Shown: positions 46,510 to 56,814, counted from the stretch's first letter. The stretch is DNA of 64,000 nt from an uncultured Pseudomonadales bacterium (GCA_943846685.1 OX044363.1:1701386-1765385); one strand, 5' to 3'. Numbers and translations: made by a program. Notes: generated by a model not told the origin, from the sequence alone.

Positions 46510-47239
46510 AGAAAACCTCGACAGCCAACCCTTTATGGCGCACCTGATCGAATTCAGAGACCGCGTACTCCGCGCAGTCGCCTCCGTTGTGGTTATCTTT
46601 ATCGGCCTATTCTCATTCAGCAATGAGCTCTACCTTTACGTCTCCGAGCCACTGCGTCAGTACCTTCCAGAATCCTCGACGATGATCGCCACCGATGTGG
46701 CCTCGCCATTTTTAACACCGTTTAAACTCACCCTGGTGTTATCGATGTTCGCCGCCATGCCCTATATTTTGTATCAGGTCTGGGCCTTTGTTGCGCCGGG
46801 ACTCTACAAGCGCGAAAAGAAAATTGTTATCCCTCTATTTATGTCCAGCGTATTTCTATTTTACGCCGGCATGGCCTTCGCCTATTACGTGGTATTCCCT
46901 CTGGTATTTATGTTTTTCACCAGTGTTGGTCCGGACGGCATTGCCATCATGACTGATATCCGCAGCTATCTGGATTTTGTTCTAAAGCTGTTTTTTGCCT
47001 TTGGTATCAGCTTTGAAATTCCCATCGCCGTGGTTATTCTGTCGTGGATGGGCGCAGTTGATCCAGATAAGCTAGCCAAAAAACGTCCCTATGTTTTTGT
47101 CTGCTGCTTTATATTTGGCATGCTGCTAACACCACCGGATATCCTTTCGCAAACGCTGTTGGCGATTCCAATGTGGATGCTATTTGAAGTGGGTATTTTA
47201 TTTGGCCGCCTGATTGCGCCAAAAGAAGAAGCGGCCTAA
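46502..47239 (+). CDS. tatC: Twin-arginine translocase subunit TatC
   Basis: The 245-residue protein has six transmembrane helices. It has the TatC start MTEENLDSQPFMAHLIEFRD (with the usual HLxELR variant as HLIEFR), the first periplasmic loop SEPLRQYLPESSTMIATDVA, FLTPFK and PGLYKREKKIVIPLF. The late segment FGISFEIPIAVVILSWMGAV also fits. It is the main receptor for twin-arginine signal peptides. It starts at 46502 inside the tatB end, so the genes are coupled. It is convergent with the VOC gene, whose stop is two bases away. Confidence 0.97.
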   Translation: MTEENLDSQPFMAHLIEFRDRVLRAVASVVVIFIGLFSFSNELYLYVSEPLRQYLPESSTMIATDVASPFLTPFKLTLVLSMFAAMPYILYQVWAFVAPGLYKREKKIVIPLFMSSVFLFYAGMAFAYYVVFPLVFMFFTSVGPDGIAIMTDIRSYLDFVLKLFFAFGISFEIPIAVVILSWMGAVDPDKLAKKRPYVFVCCFIFGMLLTPPDILSQTLLAIPMWMLFEVGILFGRLIAPKEEAA

Positions 47240-47240
47240 G

Positions 47241-47729
47241 TTAAGACGAAGCCTCAGCCAAAACCTTATAGGCATCAATCACCGACTGGGGTGCCTGCAC
47301 CAATTCCACCAGTACACCCTCGGCAGAGAGCGGAAACTCGTCGTTTCCCTTAGGGTGAATAAAACACACATCGTGACCCGCGGCCCCTTGGCGAATGCCT
47401 CCGGGGGTAAAACGCAATCCCTGTTCTGACAGCCATGCCACCGCAGCAGCCAAATCATCCACCCACAAACCGACATGATTAAGTGCTGGGCTATCTACCC
47501 TCGGTCGCTTCTGTGGATCCAACGGCTGCATCAAATCCACTTCAACAGCCGTAGCACCGACTCCCAGCTGACAAATATCTTCATCGACATTCTCAGCCTC
47601 ACTAACAAAGCTATCCCTATAGGTTAAACCGAGAAGGTCGACCCAAAAACGCCGCAGGCTGTGCTTATCGGCACCGCCCACGGCAATCTGTTGAAGCCCT
47701 AAAATAGAAAACGGACGTGAACTGGACAA
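47241..47729 (-). CDS. VOC-superfamily (glyoxalase-like) protein
   Basis: The 162-residue protein has two beta-alpha-beta-beta-beta units: [20 protein letters not shown] and [11 protein letters not shown], then [33 protein letters not shown] and VCFIHPKG. His/Glu residues in HVG and LVELVQA positions can ligate a metal. The pattern ending in [10 protein letters not shown] and the length resemble methylmalonyl-CoA epimerase or lactoylglutathione lyase relatives. The exact activity is undefined. It is expressed towards tatC from its own promoter. Confidence 0.8.
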   Translation of the reverse strand: MSSSRPFSILGLQQIAVGGADKHSLRRFWVDLLGLTYRDSFVSEAENVDEDICQLGVGATAVEVDLMQPLDPQKRPRVDSPALNHVGLWVDDLAAAVAWLSEQGLRFTPGGIRQGAAGHDVCFIHPKGNDEFPLSAEGVLVELVQAPQSVIDAYKVLAEASS

Positions 47730-47780
47730 AACTAACTCCTTTAGTATTGATTCAGGTACTGCTTATAAAAACGCTATTAA

Positions 47781-48746
47781 TTAGCTGGTGTACGACTGCT
47801 CAAACTTATCAATAAATTCGCCCAACATATCCGCCGGCAGATCATTGATGCCCGCCGCCGCCTCACGGCCACCCCCTGTGGGGAACTGCATACAGAGTGC
47901 CGCTGCACCCTTTTTATTATTCAGGGGAGCACGCACACTGACCAGATAGTTACCATTGGCCTTTTCGGTCAATACCGCATGGGCGCGACCCGGGTTCTGG
48001 TTAGTCAGGTCATTGCTGTAGACACCGCTAACACGACGCGCCCAGCTGGCATTGGGCAATACAAAGACTGCTACTGACTCAGTCGCCTTCAACGGCTCGG
48101 TAGACTGAGCAGAGTTGAGGTCCTCATGGTAGCCGGTTTCAAGCTTGTTGTACTGCTCAGCATTATCAGAGATAAAATCAAACGGGCTCTGATAATTGCT
48201 TAACAGGCGATAGAGATCGTCCGGCTTAAAGTGCAGTTCATTAAGGTCTGAACCATAGCCATTGTAATTAATATAAATACCCAGATTCTCCAACAGCGTT
48301 GCCTGCTGCTCGGAGAAATTTAAATTCTTCATTAGGCCCTGAGCAGACTTTTTCAGATTGTCGCCAAAAGTACCCACCACCGCCCACTCCCGAAAAGCAC
48401 CGCGCATATAGTGGTCGACCAAAAGGCTAGTACAGACATCGGGCGATTCATTAATCATCGATTTAAGCGCTGAGGACTCGGGAACCTTGCCGGGAAAATG
48501 GTGATCGACATAAAACACTTCAGCGCCAGCATCCAACACACGAATCAGATCATCGTGGTTTTTATCCATAGATACATCCAACACAGTAATACGATCACCG
48601 GCCTTGGCATCAACTCGCTTAAGCAGATTGATATCGCGCTTAACACCGGTAATCAACTCAGCATTATCTCGCGGTTCAGCAAATCGCAGCTGTAAAAGTG
48701 CGCAGATGCCGTCGGCATCACCATTAAAAAGATCGTAATCGGCCAT
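47781..48746 (-). CDS. DHH-family phosphoesterase-like protein
   Basis: The 321-residue protein opens MADYDLFNGDADGICALLQL, with metal-binding DADG, then TVLDVSMDKNHDDLIRVLDA, FYVDHHFPG (the DHH motif) and a C-terminal GGGREAAAGINDLPADML, a DHHA1-like glycine-rich segment. It probably hydrolyses phosphodiester or nanoRNA-type substrates with Mn ions. The substrate and pathway are not indicated. It is monocistronic and has a normal ATG start. Confidence 0.85.
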   Translation of the reverse strand: MADYDLFNGDADGICALLQLRFAEPRDNAELITGVKRDINLLKRVDAKAGDRITVLDVSMDKNHDDLIRVLDAGAEVFYVDHHFPGKVPESSALKSMINESPDVCTSLLVDHYMRGAFREWAVVGTFGDNLKKSAQGLMKNLNFSEQQATLLENLGIYINYNGYGSDLNELHFKPDDLYRLLSNYQSPFDFISDNAEQYNKLETGYHEDLNSAQSTEPLKATESVAVFVLPNASWARRVSGVYSNDLTNQNPGRAHAVLTEKANGNYLVSVRAPLNNKKGAAALCMQFPTGGGREAAAGINDLPADMLGEFIDKFEQSYTS

Positions 48747-48888
48747 AGGTTCCTCAAAAATTTTAAACGTACACTGGACTCAGAAATTCAACTTATTTAA
48801 GTGCCTGAACCCGAAAAAATAAGCGCAGATGATGACTGTACACCCTATAGACGTCAAGGCATTAGAGACTCTATTTGCAGATGTTAGT

Positions 48889-49215
48889 CTATTTTGGGCT
48901 AGAAAAATGGCTGTGATCCAATCTGCCGATCAGGGCTTCAAATAACATCCGAAAATCAGCCATCAAACTATACAGCGGATAGGTAAAAGTCGCCGGCCGG
49001 TTTTTCTCAAAGAAAAAGTGCCCAACCCAGGCAAATAAATAACCTAGCACCGGAAGTACTACAAGCCCCTGCCACTGCCCCATTATCACAACGGCAATCA
49101 ATAATGCGATAACCAGACTGGTGCCCAGATAATGTAATTTTCGCGAGATAGGATTGGAATGCTGACTCAGGTAGAACGGATAAAAGCTTTTAAATGTGGT
49201 GTATTCTTTACTCAT
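48889..49215 (-). CDS. Mpo1-like (DUF962) membrane protein
   Basis: The 108-residue protein has the family opening FKSFYPFYLSQHSNPISRKL and HYLGTSLVIALLIAVVIMG. It also has GYLFAWVGHFFFEKNRPATF and TYPLYSLMADFRMLFEAL. Three to four hydrophobic segments are seen. Conserved His residues (HSNPxxRxLHxxG, GHFxxExN) correspond to the iron site of the yeast 2-hydroxy fatty acid dioxygenase Mpo1; the same activity here is inference. It overlaps the DsbA-like gene by eight bases. Confidence 0.88.
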   Translation of the reverse strand: MSKEYTTFKSFYPFYLSQHSNPISRKLHYLGTSLVIALLIAVVIMGQWQGLVVLPVLGYLFAWVGHFFFEKNRPATFTYPLYSLMADFRMLFEALIGRLDHSHFSSPK

Positions 49216-50608
49216 AATTTCCCCCGCTATTCAGTTCAATATGACGCTGGATCTCTCTGGCAATCAACCATAACCGATCCTGTCCCCAGAGCGCTAAAAT
49301 CTCCTCGCCACCTTTATCGGTAAGACGGAAACTGGGAACACCCCAAAGTCCTGCAGCGTACATTGTCTGTCGATTCTCTTCGAGTATAGTCTGCCAACCG
49401 GACTGATCCAAAATACCCACCGCCTGCTGCCAATCCAGACCGGCCTGTTCGACCACTGTTCTCAGTCCCTTATCTGTATTGGTGTTAATTCCCTCGGCAA
49501 AAGCACAGCGCAGGAAACTGGAAAGTAACTCTGCGCCCTTGCCCTGCGAAGAGGCCCAGGAATAGAGTGCGTAACAGCGCCTAACCGGTTCACCGACAGG
49601 ATCATAGAATTTGCCAAAAGAAACAGCGGCCTCGTTGGCCTCACGGGCCGCATCGGAAAAAATATACAGCCCCTTTTCCTTAGTTACGGGCACACCACGC
49701 ATAACCATTGGCAGAACCGGACAGAGCACCAGTTCAACACCAGTATCTCTGGCCAGTTTGACCGCCCGATCAAAACAGATCGCGGTATAGGGACTGCGCA
49801 GAGATAGATAGACTTCAAGCCGCAGACTTCCGTTGTCCTTTAAAGGGCTAACCTCAATATCCGGGCGCGGCGCCAGCAGGGTTTTCTCGGGACTGTACTC
49901 AGCACCCAAGGTTTGAAGACGGGTTTCCAGATAATGGAGACGATCAACGCCCCAATACCATTCTCCGGCATAGTAAAACATCGCCCCAGAATAGTGACCC
50001 AGCTGCTTGCGACGGGCATTACCTGCCTTAAGCTGAGCGGCAATCTCATCAGCAGAGGCAATACCATACTGCACCGCCAGAGACTCCAGTGCGGCCTTAT
50101 CAGCAGCCCATAGCGCCTTGCCTACCTCAGCAGCGCAATTGATAAACCCAGAGCTATTCTGAGCAGCGAGAATCGCCAAAGCCAGATCAGCCAAATTTCT
50201 ATCGAGTCTATATGCAGAAGACGACTTTAGTCTGGGAAAAGACAGACCATAATAGGGAGCAATACAGGATGCGTCATAACTGGATAGGCTTGAAAGCAGT
50301 TCCGGCTCCGGGGCATTTTTACCCTCGGGAGCACTAACCAGATAACAGGCCAGCTCAATATCGTAGCGCTCCAGCAGAGGCTTTAGCAGCTGAGCGGCAA
50401 GATAACTATAGCTATCATCAATCTGATAAAAGAACTCCACTCGGTGCCGAGCATTAGCTCTACAGCGTTGCCGTTCAAATTTCACACGCCGTTTTTGCAA
50501 CCGCTCTGGCCTGAGCATACGCTTAATAAAGGCCGAGAAAAACCAGCGGCGCAATGGACTGGGATCCATGGTCGCAGCACCGCCCTGCTCTTGAAACTGA
50601 TCAGACAT
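49208..50608 (-). CDS. Double DsbA-fold protein, 2-hydroxychromene-2-carboxylate isomerase type
   Basis: The 466-residue protein consists of two DsbA-like halves. The first (about 55-250) opens RVEFFYQIDDSYSYLAAQLL, and the second (about 265-455) opens RLEVYLSLRSPYTAICFDRA and ends with WGVPSFRLTDKGGEEILALW, then GQDRLWLI. No CxxC motif is present, so it is not a thiol oxidase. The SPY helix start and W-G-V-P-S-F cis-Pro segment fit the HCCA isomerase/kappa GST group. A glutathione-dependent isomerase of aromatic breakdown is possible; the double layout is unusual. It lies next to Mpo1-like and divergent from TetR. Confidence 0.82.
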   Translation of the reverse strand: MSDQFQEQGGAATMDPSPLRRWFFSAFIKRMLRPERLQKRRVKFERQRCRANARHRVEFFYQIDDSYSYLAAQLLKPLLERYDIELACYLVSAPEGKNAPEPELLSSLSSYDASCIAPYYGLSFPRLKSSSAYRLDRNLADLALAILAAQNSSGFINCAAEVGKALWAADKAALESLAVQYGIASADEIAAQLKAGNARRKQLGHYSGAMFYYAGEWYWGVDRLHYLETRLQTLGAEYSPEKTLLAPRPDIEVSPLKDNGSLRLEVYLSLRSPYTAICFDRAVKLARDTGVELVLCPVLPMVMRGVPVTKEKGLYIFSDAAREANEAAVSFGKFYDPVGEPVRRCYALYSWASSQGKGAELLSSFLRCAFAEGINTNTDKGLRTVVEQAGLDWQQAVGILDQSGWQTILEENRQTMYAAGLWGVPSFRLTDKGGEEILALWGQDRLWLIAREIQRHIELNSGGNYE

Positions 50609-50717
50609 TTATTCAACCCCGCTTAAAAGCAGCTCAAGTTGTGACTCTATTGACACCATGCCTGCCAACATGTAACTCTGCAAGCTCTGTGATAAAGCCA
50701 AAGAGACACAACCCCAA

Positions 50718-51305
50718 ATGCCACAAACCGACAACATTGCCAGCAAACCCGATGGTCGCCGATTGCGCAGCAATCGCAGCCGCCAGCTGATTATCGAGTC
50801 GATGCTGGAGCTAATTAAACAGGGCAACCTGGTACCCACCGCCCAGCAGGTGGCAGACCATGCCAATGTCGGTATTCGATCTGTATTTAGGCACTTTGAA
50901 GATATGGAGAGTATTTTCGAAACCGCCAGCGAACTCTGCCATACAGAGTACCGTGGTCTATTTATCGGTGGTGACCGCAGCGGCAGTCTGCAAGAGCGCA
51001 TACTGCACGCCACAGAATGTCATGCCAATGCCTATGAGACCATGAGCAATATGATTCTGTCCGGATCGGCACGACAGTGGAATTCCGAAGTTTTACAAAA
51101 AAGCTATATTGCCTACCAACATCAATTGCGCAGAGATCTCGATGAATGGCTACCGGAACTGGAGAGCCTTACAGAGAGCAAAAGACAGGCCGTTGATGGT
51201 ATTGCCTCCTTTGAAATGTGGCACCGTTTAAGGAATATTCAGTCTTTGGACAAAACTGACAGTATTAAAATTATTGTCGAGATGCTTAAAGCATTGATCT
51301 GCTAA
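50718..51305 (+). CDS. TetR/AcrR-family transcriptional regulator
   Basis: The 195-residue protein has the TetR HTH at about residues 15-65: RQLIIESMLELIKQGNLVPT, then AQQVADHANVGIRSVFRHFE. The helical ligand domain follows. It starts with ATG just ahead of the PQQ dehydrogenase, 42 bases downstream, and divergent from the DsbA-fold gene. It could therefore control either. The ligand is unknown. Confidence 0.9.
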   Translation: MPQTDNIASKPDGRRLRSNRSRQLIIESMLELIKQGNLVPTAQQVADHANVGIRSVFRHFEDMESIFETASELCHTEYRGLFIGGDRSGSLQERILHATECHANAYETMSNMILSGSARQWNSEVLQKSYIAYQHQLRRDLDEWLPELESLTESKRQAVDGIASFEMWHRLRNIQSLDKTDSIKIIVEMLKALIC

Positions 51306-51347
51306 TAAAACTCGGACAAAACCGACAATCTGAATAGAGTAAAAACT

Positions 51348-53595
51348 ATGATAATAACTTTTCTCAGATACAGCCTTCTAATGACTCTTGCCTGCAGCTT
51401 GTTGCCGGCACAGGCGACCGTAAACCAGCAAACTATCGCCAATCCCCAGAGCCAGTGGCTCAGCTATGGACGGGATTATCAGGAGCAGCGCTTTAGCCCT
51501 CTGGCACAGATTAATCGCGACAATATCAACCAGCTCGATCTGGCCTGGTCATTTAAATTCTCCACCGCCCGCGGAATGGAAGCCACGCCGTTGGTTCACA
51601 ATGGGGTTATCTATATCAGTACCGGCTGGAGTCATGTTCACGCACTGGACGCGCGAACTGGCGAGCAGCTCTGGCACTACGATGCCAACGTCGCCAAATC
51701 CCATCTGGCCAAAACCTGCTGCGGCCCAGTTAATCGCGGAGTTGCCCTCTGGCAAGGTGACAGCGGCGCAGAATTACAGGTATTTTTTGGTGCGCTGGAT
51801 GGCCGTTTAATTGCCCTAAATGCCACAACAGGTACAGAGAACTGGTCGGTTCAAACCACCCCCACCGATGGTAACTACAGTATTACTGGCGCCCCTAGAG
51901 TGGTGCCACGGGTTGTTAATGGCATCGAAAAAGGCATGGTAATTATCGGCAATGGTGGTGCCGAATTGGGTGTGCGAGGTTTTGTTAGCGCCTACGATAT
52001 TAAAAGCGGTGAACAGATCTGGCGCTTCTACACCGTTCCCGGCGACCCAAATAAACCTCAAGAGAGTCCGGCACTGGAAGCGGCTGTCGAAACCTGGAGC
52101 GGCGACTACTGGTATCAAAATGGCGGCGGCGGTGGCACCGCTTGGGACTCGATGGTCTATGACCCAGAGTTGGATTTAATCTATATAGGCACAGGCAACG
52201 GCTCGCCGTGGAATCGCGAATTGCGCAGCCCCGGCGGCGGTGACAATCTCTACCTAAGTTCCATTGTCGCCCTGCAAGCAGGCAGTGGAGACTATGTCTG
52301 GCACTATCAGGTTACCCCGCAGGACAACTGGGATTCCACAGCCACTCAGCAGTTGGTTCTGGCGGAGCTGGAGATTGAGGGCAAGCCGCGCTCGGTGATT
52401 ATGCAGGCACCAAAAAACGGTTTCTTCTATGTGCTCGACCGGATCAGCGGTGAATTATTATCGGCCGATGCCTTTACCCATATTACCTGGGCCAGCCATG
52501 TAGATATGCAAACCGGACGGCCGGTGGAAACCAAGTATGCCGACTATCAGAGTTTCGGCTCCACCTATATCTGGCCCTCCCCCTACGGCGCACACAACTG
52601 GCAGCCGATGTCGTTCAGCAGTAAAACCGGTCTGATGTATATTCCGGTGCAGAATATTCCCGGTTATTTTAGTGCTCAGGACTCAGTGGTCTACCGAGTC
52701 GATCGCTGGAACACCGGTTTAGATCTCAATGAATCCCGCGATCCCAAAGAGTTGGGTTGCCGCCAAAGCCTCCATGGACGCACTGGTCTACGGTGAACTT
52801 GTCGCCTGGGACCCAGTTAAAAAACAGCGCGCCTGGCAGGTTCGTCACGACAAACCCTCCAACGGAGGTATCTTGAGTACCGCTGGCGATCTGGTTTTTC
52901 AGGGCACCTGGGACGGCACCTTTGCCGCCTATGATGCGAACAATGGCACACCCCTGTGGCAGTACCAGTCAGACAGCGCCATTCTTGCCGGCCCGATCAG
53001 TTATGAACTGGATGGCGAACAGTATATTGCCGTGGCTCAGGGCAGTGGCGGCACGGTGATGTTGACGGTTGGCGATGAGCTAAAACGCAATAAGGTTAAT
53101 CAGAATAAACTACTGGTGTTTAAGCGCGGCGAGTTTAATCAAACCCGCTCCAACGCCCTTACCCAAACAGCCCAGGATTCGACTCTGGCCACTATTCTGG
53201 CACTTGGGCATAAAGCGGAAACCAACCCCGAGATTATTAAAAAAGGTCAGACGCTCTATGGACAGAACTGCGCCTCCTGCCATGGCATCAGCGCAAAAAG
53301 TAACCATATAATCCCCGATCTGCGCTATATGAGTGAGCAGACCCACATTGACTTTAGCGGCATTGTGCTCGGTGGTGCCTATGCTCACAAAGGTATGATT
53401 GGCTACTTTGAAACACTGAGTCTTGAGGATTCAGAAGCGATCCATGCATTTTTAGACGATAAGCAACAGCGCTTACCAGAGATGCTTGAGATGAGCTTTC
53501 TGCAGAAAATCGAATACTGGTTTGTCTACTGGACTGCCAGGCTTGGAGAGAAGTATCCCGACCTGCTAAATGCCACCCGCGATCTGATGATGTGA
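51348..53595 (+). CDS. PQQ-dependent quinohaemoprotein alcohol dehydrogenase, interrupted by a one-base frameshift
   Basis: Joined across the lesion this is a 748-residue periplasmic enzyme. A signal peptide (LLMTLACSLLPAQA) is followed by an eight-bladed PQQ propeller with the vicinal disulfide KTCCGPVNRG and W-motifs such as LNATTGTENW. The C-terminal cytochrome c domain holds CASCHG (about residue 642). The first frame ends in NESRDPKELGCRQSLHG, and the next reads VAAKASMDALVYGELVAWDP. Removing one G from the GGG at 52754-52756 restores the frame. It oxidises alcohols and passes electrons to the respiratory chain. No PQQ synthesis genes lie here. Single homopolymer error or true mutation cannot be decided. 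Confidence 0.88.
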
Positions 53596-53622
53596 TCGCG
53601 GAAGAGCGCCTTTAGAGAAATT

Positions 53623-55094
53623 CTAAAGCCGATAAAACTTTATCGCCCGATCACGCACCGAACCGACCCGCAGCTTTAAAATATCCAAGAGATAGTTCTG
53701 ATAGAGCCGCCATGGCGCCTTGGCCCCCTGCTTAGGGAATTGATCTATAGCGCGATCTATATAGCCCGAGGCCAAATCCAAAAATGGAATACGCTGCATC
53801 AACGGATCATCAATTCTCGGCACACAGTATTGATAGTTATGTTTATCCATATAGCTCAGCAGACGGCAGACATACTCGCTAGTCAGGTCACACTTTAAAG
53901 TCCACGAGGCATTGGTGTATCCAGCGGCGAGCGCAAAGTTCGGCACATCGCTAAACATCATCCCCTTGTAACCCACAGCATCGGGAATCTTGACCGGCTC
54001 CCCATCGACCCTCAGCTGCATTCCACCCAACACCAATAACTCAAGACCGGTGGCGCTGACAATAATATCCGCTTCAAGAAGATCACCCGACTTTAGCTGA
54101 ATACCCTTTTCGGTAAAACGCTCTATATGATCGGTGACTATGCTGGAACTGCCTTCGCGCAATGAGCAAAACAGATCGCCATTGGGCACCAGACAGAGAC
54201 GCTGATCCCAGGGCTTGTAGCTGGGATTAAAGTGAGTATCTATATCAAAGTCATCACCGAGCCAGTGGCGCGCCGATTTACGCAATAGCTTTTTAACCAG
54301 TGCCGGATAGCGCCGACTCATCTGATACATTAGTGCCTGCAGGCTGACATTTTTCCAGCGGGTTAAACCGTAGGCGACCTTTTCAGGAAATATTTTGCCC
54401 AGTGCTCGACTCACCACATCACTATCCGGACGCGAGATCACATAGGTCGGCGAACGCTGCAGCATGGTCACATGACCGGCGGTTTTGGCCATTGAGGGCA
54501 GCAGCGTAATGGCGGTAGCGCCGCTGCCAATAATCACCACCCGCTTGCCGCTGTAATCGAGATCTTTAGGCCATTGCTGGGGATGGATTAACTGGCCTTT
54601 AAACTGCTCGGCACCGGGAAAGTCTGGCGTATAGCCTTGGTCATAGCGGTAATAACCGGTACAGCTATAGATAAAGCTGCAGGTGACTATTTCAATCCCA
54701 GCTTCAATCTCTTTATCATTTTCGGCCCCCACCCTTTCAATACTTAACGTCCACTTGGCAGTGCTGCTATCCCAGTCCGCCGAGATTACCCGACGCTGGT
54801 ATTGAATATGTTTTTCAACCGATATTCAGCCGCAGTCTCGCGGATATAATTACGAATAGCCGTACCATCGGCAATGGCTTTTTTATCTCGCCACGGCTTA
54901 AAGGCGTAGCCAAGCGTGTGCATATCCGAATCGGAGCGAATGCCGGGATAACGAAATAGATCCCAGGTGCCGCCCATAGCTTCGCGGCTCTCGATAATAC
55001 TGAAGGTTTTATTTGGCTGATTGCGGGTTAGATGGCAGGCTGCCCCGATACCAGATAATCCAGCGCCGATAATAACGAGATCAAAGTGATTCAT
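53623..55094 (-). CDS. Flavin-containing (Baeyer-Villiger type) monooxygenase, interrupted by a one-base frameshift
   Basis: Joined across the lesion this is a 490-residue FAD enzyme. It starts [20 protein letters not shown] with the GxGxxG FAD fold, and has [20 protein letters not shown] (near residues 40-60). The second Rossmann motif is [20 protein letters not shown]. The first frame stops after [10 protein letters not shown]. The other resumes at [16 protein letters not shown] if one A is added to the A5 run at 54811-54815 on the minus strand. The FxGxxxH-type fingerprint is not precise: [16 protein letters not shown] is seen. It is convergent with the PQQ dehydrogenase. Ketone or sulfide oxygenation are options. 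Confidence 0.88.
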
Positions 55095-55172
55095 AGATAG
55101 CCTTCTATTCCAGTTTAAACTGGTATTTTTATGGCTAGATAAACCGCTTAAAACATCTCCGCAGAGACATCA

Positions 55173-55781
55173 TTAAAATGGCCACCAGCCTTTTATAGAT
55201 CGGTCGAGACTTTTAGAGCATTTTTGCAACTGGGCATTGTAGGTTTCAGTCTGTCTTTTTACCTTGGCGGCAACGCCAGTTAAAAAGCTTTTCTTTTTAT
55301 AGGTGCCCCGTTTATAACCACCCCAACCCTCATGGTATGCCAGATATTGTTTATAGGCATCCCATTTCGAAATACCGAGGTTTTTGTGGGTCTTGTCCGT
55401 GTACCAGCCAACAAAGTTTATCGCATCGGCAAACTTATCGCGGTCGTGACTCCAGTTGCCGGTGTCGCGGCGATAGTCATTCCAGGCGGGGTTCTGCGCC
55501 TGAGCATAGCCGTAGGCAGAGGATTTTCGCGGTAGAGGAATAAACAAGAACTTTGGTCGGTCGGGACGAACATTGGCCCTGAAAGTCGACTCCTGCTTAA
55601 TAATCGCCATCATCAAGCCTATAGGGGTACCCCAGCGCTTATTGGCTTTGCGTGCGGCTTTATACCAATCGGTTTCACCCTTAAATATTTTGCACACATC
55701 TTCAACCTGACTGGGCTTGTAGGTGGCACAGCCAGATAGGGTCAAAACCAGGGCGATAATAAGGAGTCGATTGTTAGGCAT
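55173..55781 (-). CDS. Lytic transglycosylase-like lipoprotein
   Basis: The 202-residue protein has a lipoprotein signal (LLIIALVLTLSGCATYKPSQ, lipobox LSGC), and an SLT-like domain with IGLMMAIIKQESTFRANVRP (catalytic Glu in QES), SSAYGYAQAQNPAWNDYRRD and YHEGWGGYKRGTYKKKSFLT. It is likely attached to a periplasm-facing membrane leaflet and cleaves peptidoglycan glycan strands. The residue after Cys is Ala, not Asp, which would favour the outer membrane. It is a single gene divergent from purU. Confidence 0.88.
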   Translation of the reverse strand: MPNNRLLIIALVLTLSGCATYKPSQVEDVCKIFKGETDWYKAARKANKRWGTPIGLMMAIIKQESTFRANVRPDRPKFLFIPLPRKSSAYGYAQAQNPAWNDYRRDTGNWSHDRDKFADAINFVGWYTDKTHKNLGISKWDAYKQYLAYHEGWGGYKRGTYKKKSFLTGVAAKVKRQTETYNAQLQKCSKSLDRSIKGWWPF

Positions 55782-55893
55782 AAGATTGGGAACTGATGAA
55801 TTTTGCCCAGTTTACAACATTCTAATGATTATTTAAGGCTAATTGGCCAAGCTAAAACTACCCCTGCCTGTTTTATCTTTGCTCGCCCACCCC

Positions 55894-55899
55894 TATAAT
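55894..55899 (+). promoter_or_regulatory. -10 box ahead of purU
   Basis: TATAAT lies 33 bases before the chosen purU ATG, but no good -35 hexamer is seen at normal spacing. It supports an ATG at 55933 rather than the earlier TTG at 55843, which would be upstream of the start of transcription. Confidence 0.5.
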
Positions 55900-55932
55900 C
55901 GGTGGCTTAATATTATTGATCAGGCGATAACC

Positions 55933-56811
55933 ATGAGCACAGTGCCAGAACAGGCAAACAACTATATCTTCACTGGAACCTGCCGTGCCGGCAGTGGTGT
56001 TGTTGCGGCAGTCACCGGCTTTCTCGCCGAGAGAGACTGCTATATCTGTGCCCTTGAGCAATTTGATGATGAATCGACCGACAAGTTTTTTATGCGCGCG
56101 GTATTTCGTCCGCAGGACAATTCACCCTCTATTGAAGAGATTAAAAGCGGCTTTAGTGAAGTCTCCTCAGCCTTTGCTATGGAATGGAAAATTCACGACC
56201 CGAAAGTTCCAGTGAAAACCCTGATTATGGTCTCCAAATACGACCACTGTTTAGACGATATTCTCTACCGTCGCCGCAAAGGTGAGTTCAATATGGAGAT
56301 CACCGCAGTCGTCTCCAATCATCTGGATTTACGCGCCATGGTCGAACGGGAAGGTGTGCGCTTTATTCATCTGCCAGTCACACCGGATACCAAAGCCCAG
56401 CAGGAACAGCGGTTGATTGAAATTGTCGACGAAACTGGTACTGAACTGGTGGTGCTCGCGCGCTATATGCAGATACTCTCTGACGATCTGACCCAACAGC
56501 TGTCGGGACGTTGCATTAATATTCACCACTCATTCCTGCCCGGCTTTAAAGGCGCCAAGCCTTATCATCAGGCTTACGATCGAGGGGTAAAACTTATCGG
56601 TGCCACCGCTCACTATGTCACTTCAGATCTGGATGAGGGGCCGATTATTGAACAGGTGTTAACTCGCGTTGACCATAACTACAGGCCTGAACAGCTAGTG
56701 CGTGTGGGTCGCGACAATGAGTGTATGGCGTTGGCAAAAGCAATTACCTACCATATTGAACGACGAGTTTTGCTCGACGGCAATAAGACTGTGGTTTTCT
56801 TAGCAGGTTAA
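55933..56811 (+). CDS. purU: Formyltetrahydrofolate deformylase
   Basis: The 292-residue protein has an ACT-like start (NNYIFTGTCRAGSGVVAAVT, then GFLAERDCYI) and a hydrolase core with VSKYDHCLDDILYRRRKGEF, VLARYMQILSDDLTQQLSGR, INIHHSFLPGFKGAKPYHQA and GATAHYVTSDLDEGPIIEQV. The conserved N-H-D triad (INIHHS.., D in DLDEGP) is intact. It hydrolyses 10-formyl-THF to formate and THF, balancing one-carbon pools. The ATG at 55933 gives the normal length. It is monocistronic and convergent with the CvfB-like gene. Confidence 0.95.
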   Translation: MSTVPEQANNYIFTGTCRAGSGVVAAVTGFLAERDCYICALEQFDDESTDKFFMRAVFRPQDNSPSIEEIKSGFSEVSSAFAMEWKIHDPKVPVKTLIMVSKYDHCLDDILYRRRKGEFNMEITAVVSNHLDLRAMVEREGVRFIHLPVTPDTKAQQEQRLIEIVDETGTELVVLARYMQILSDDLTQQLSGRCINIHHSFLPGFKGAKPYHQAYDRGVKLIGATAHYVTSDLDEGPIIEQVLTRVDHNYRPEQLVRVGRDNECMALAKAITYHIERRVLLDGNKTVVFLAG

Positions 56812-56814
56812 AAG

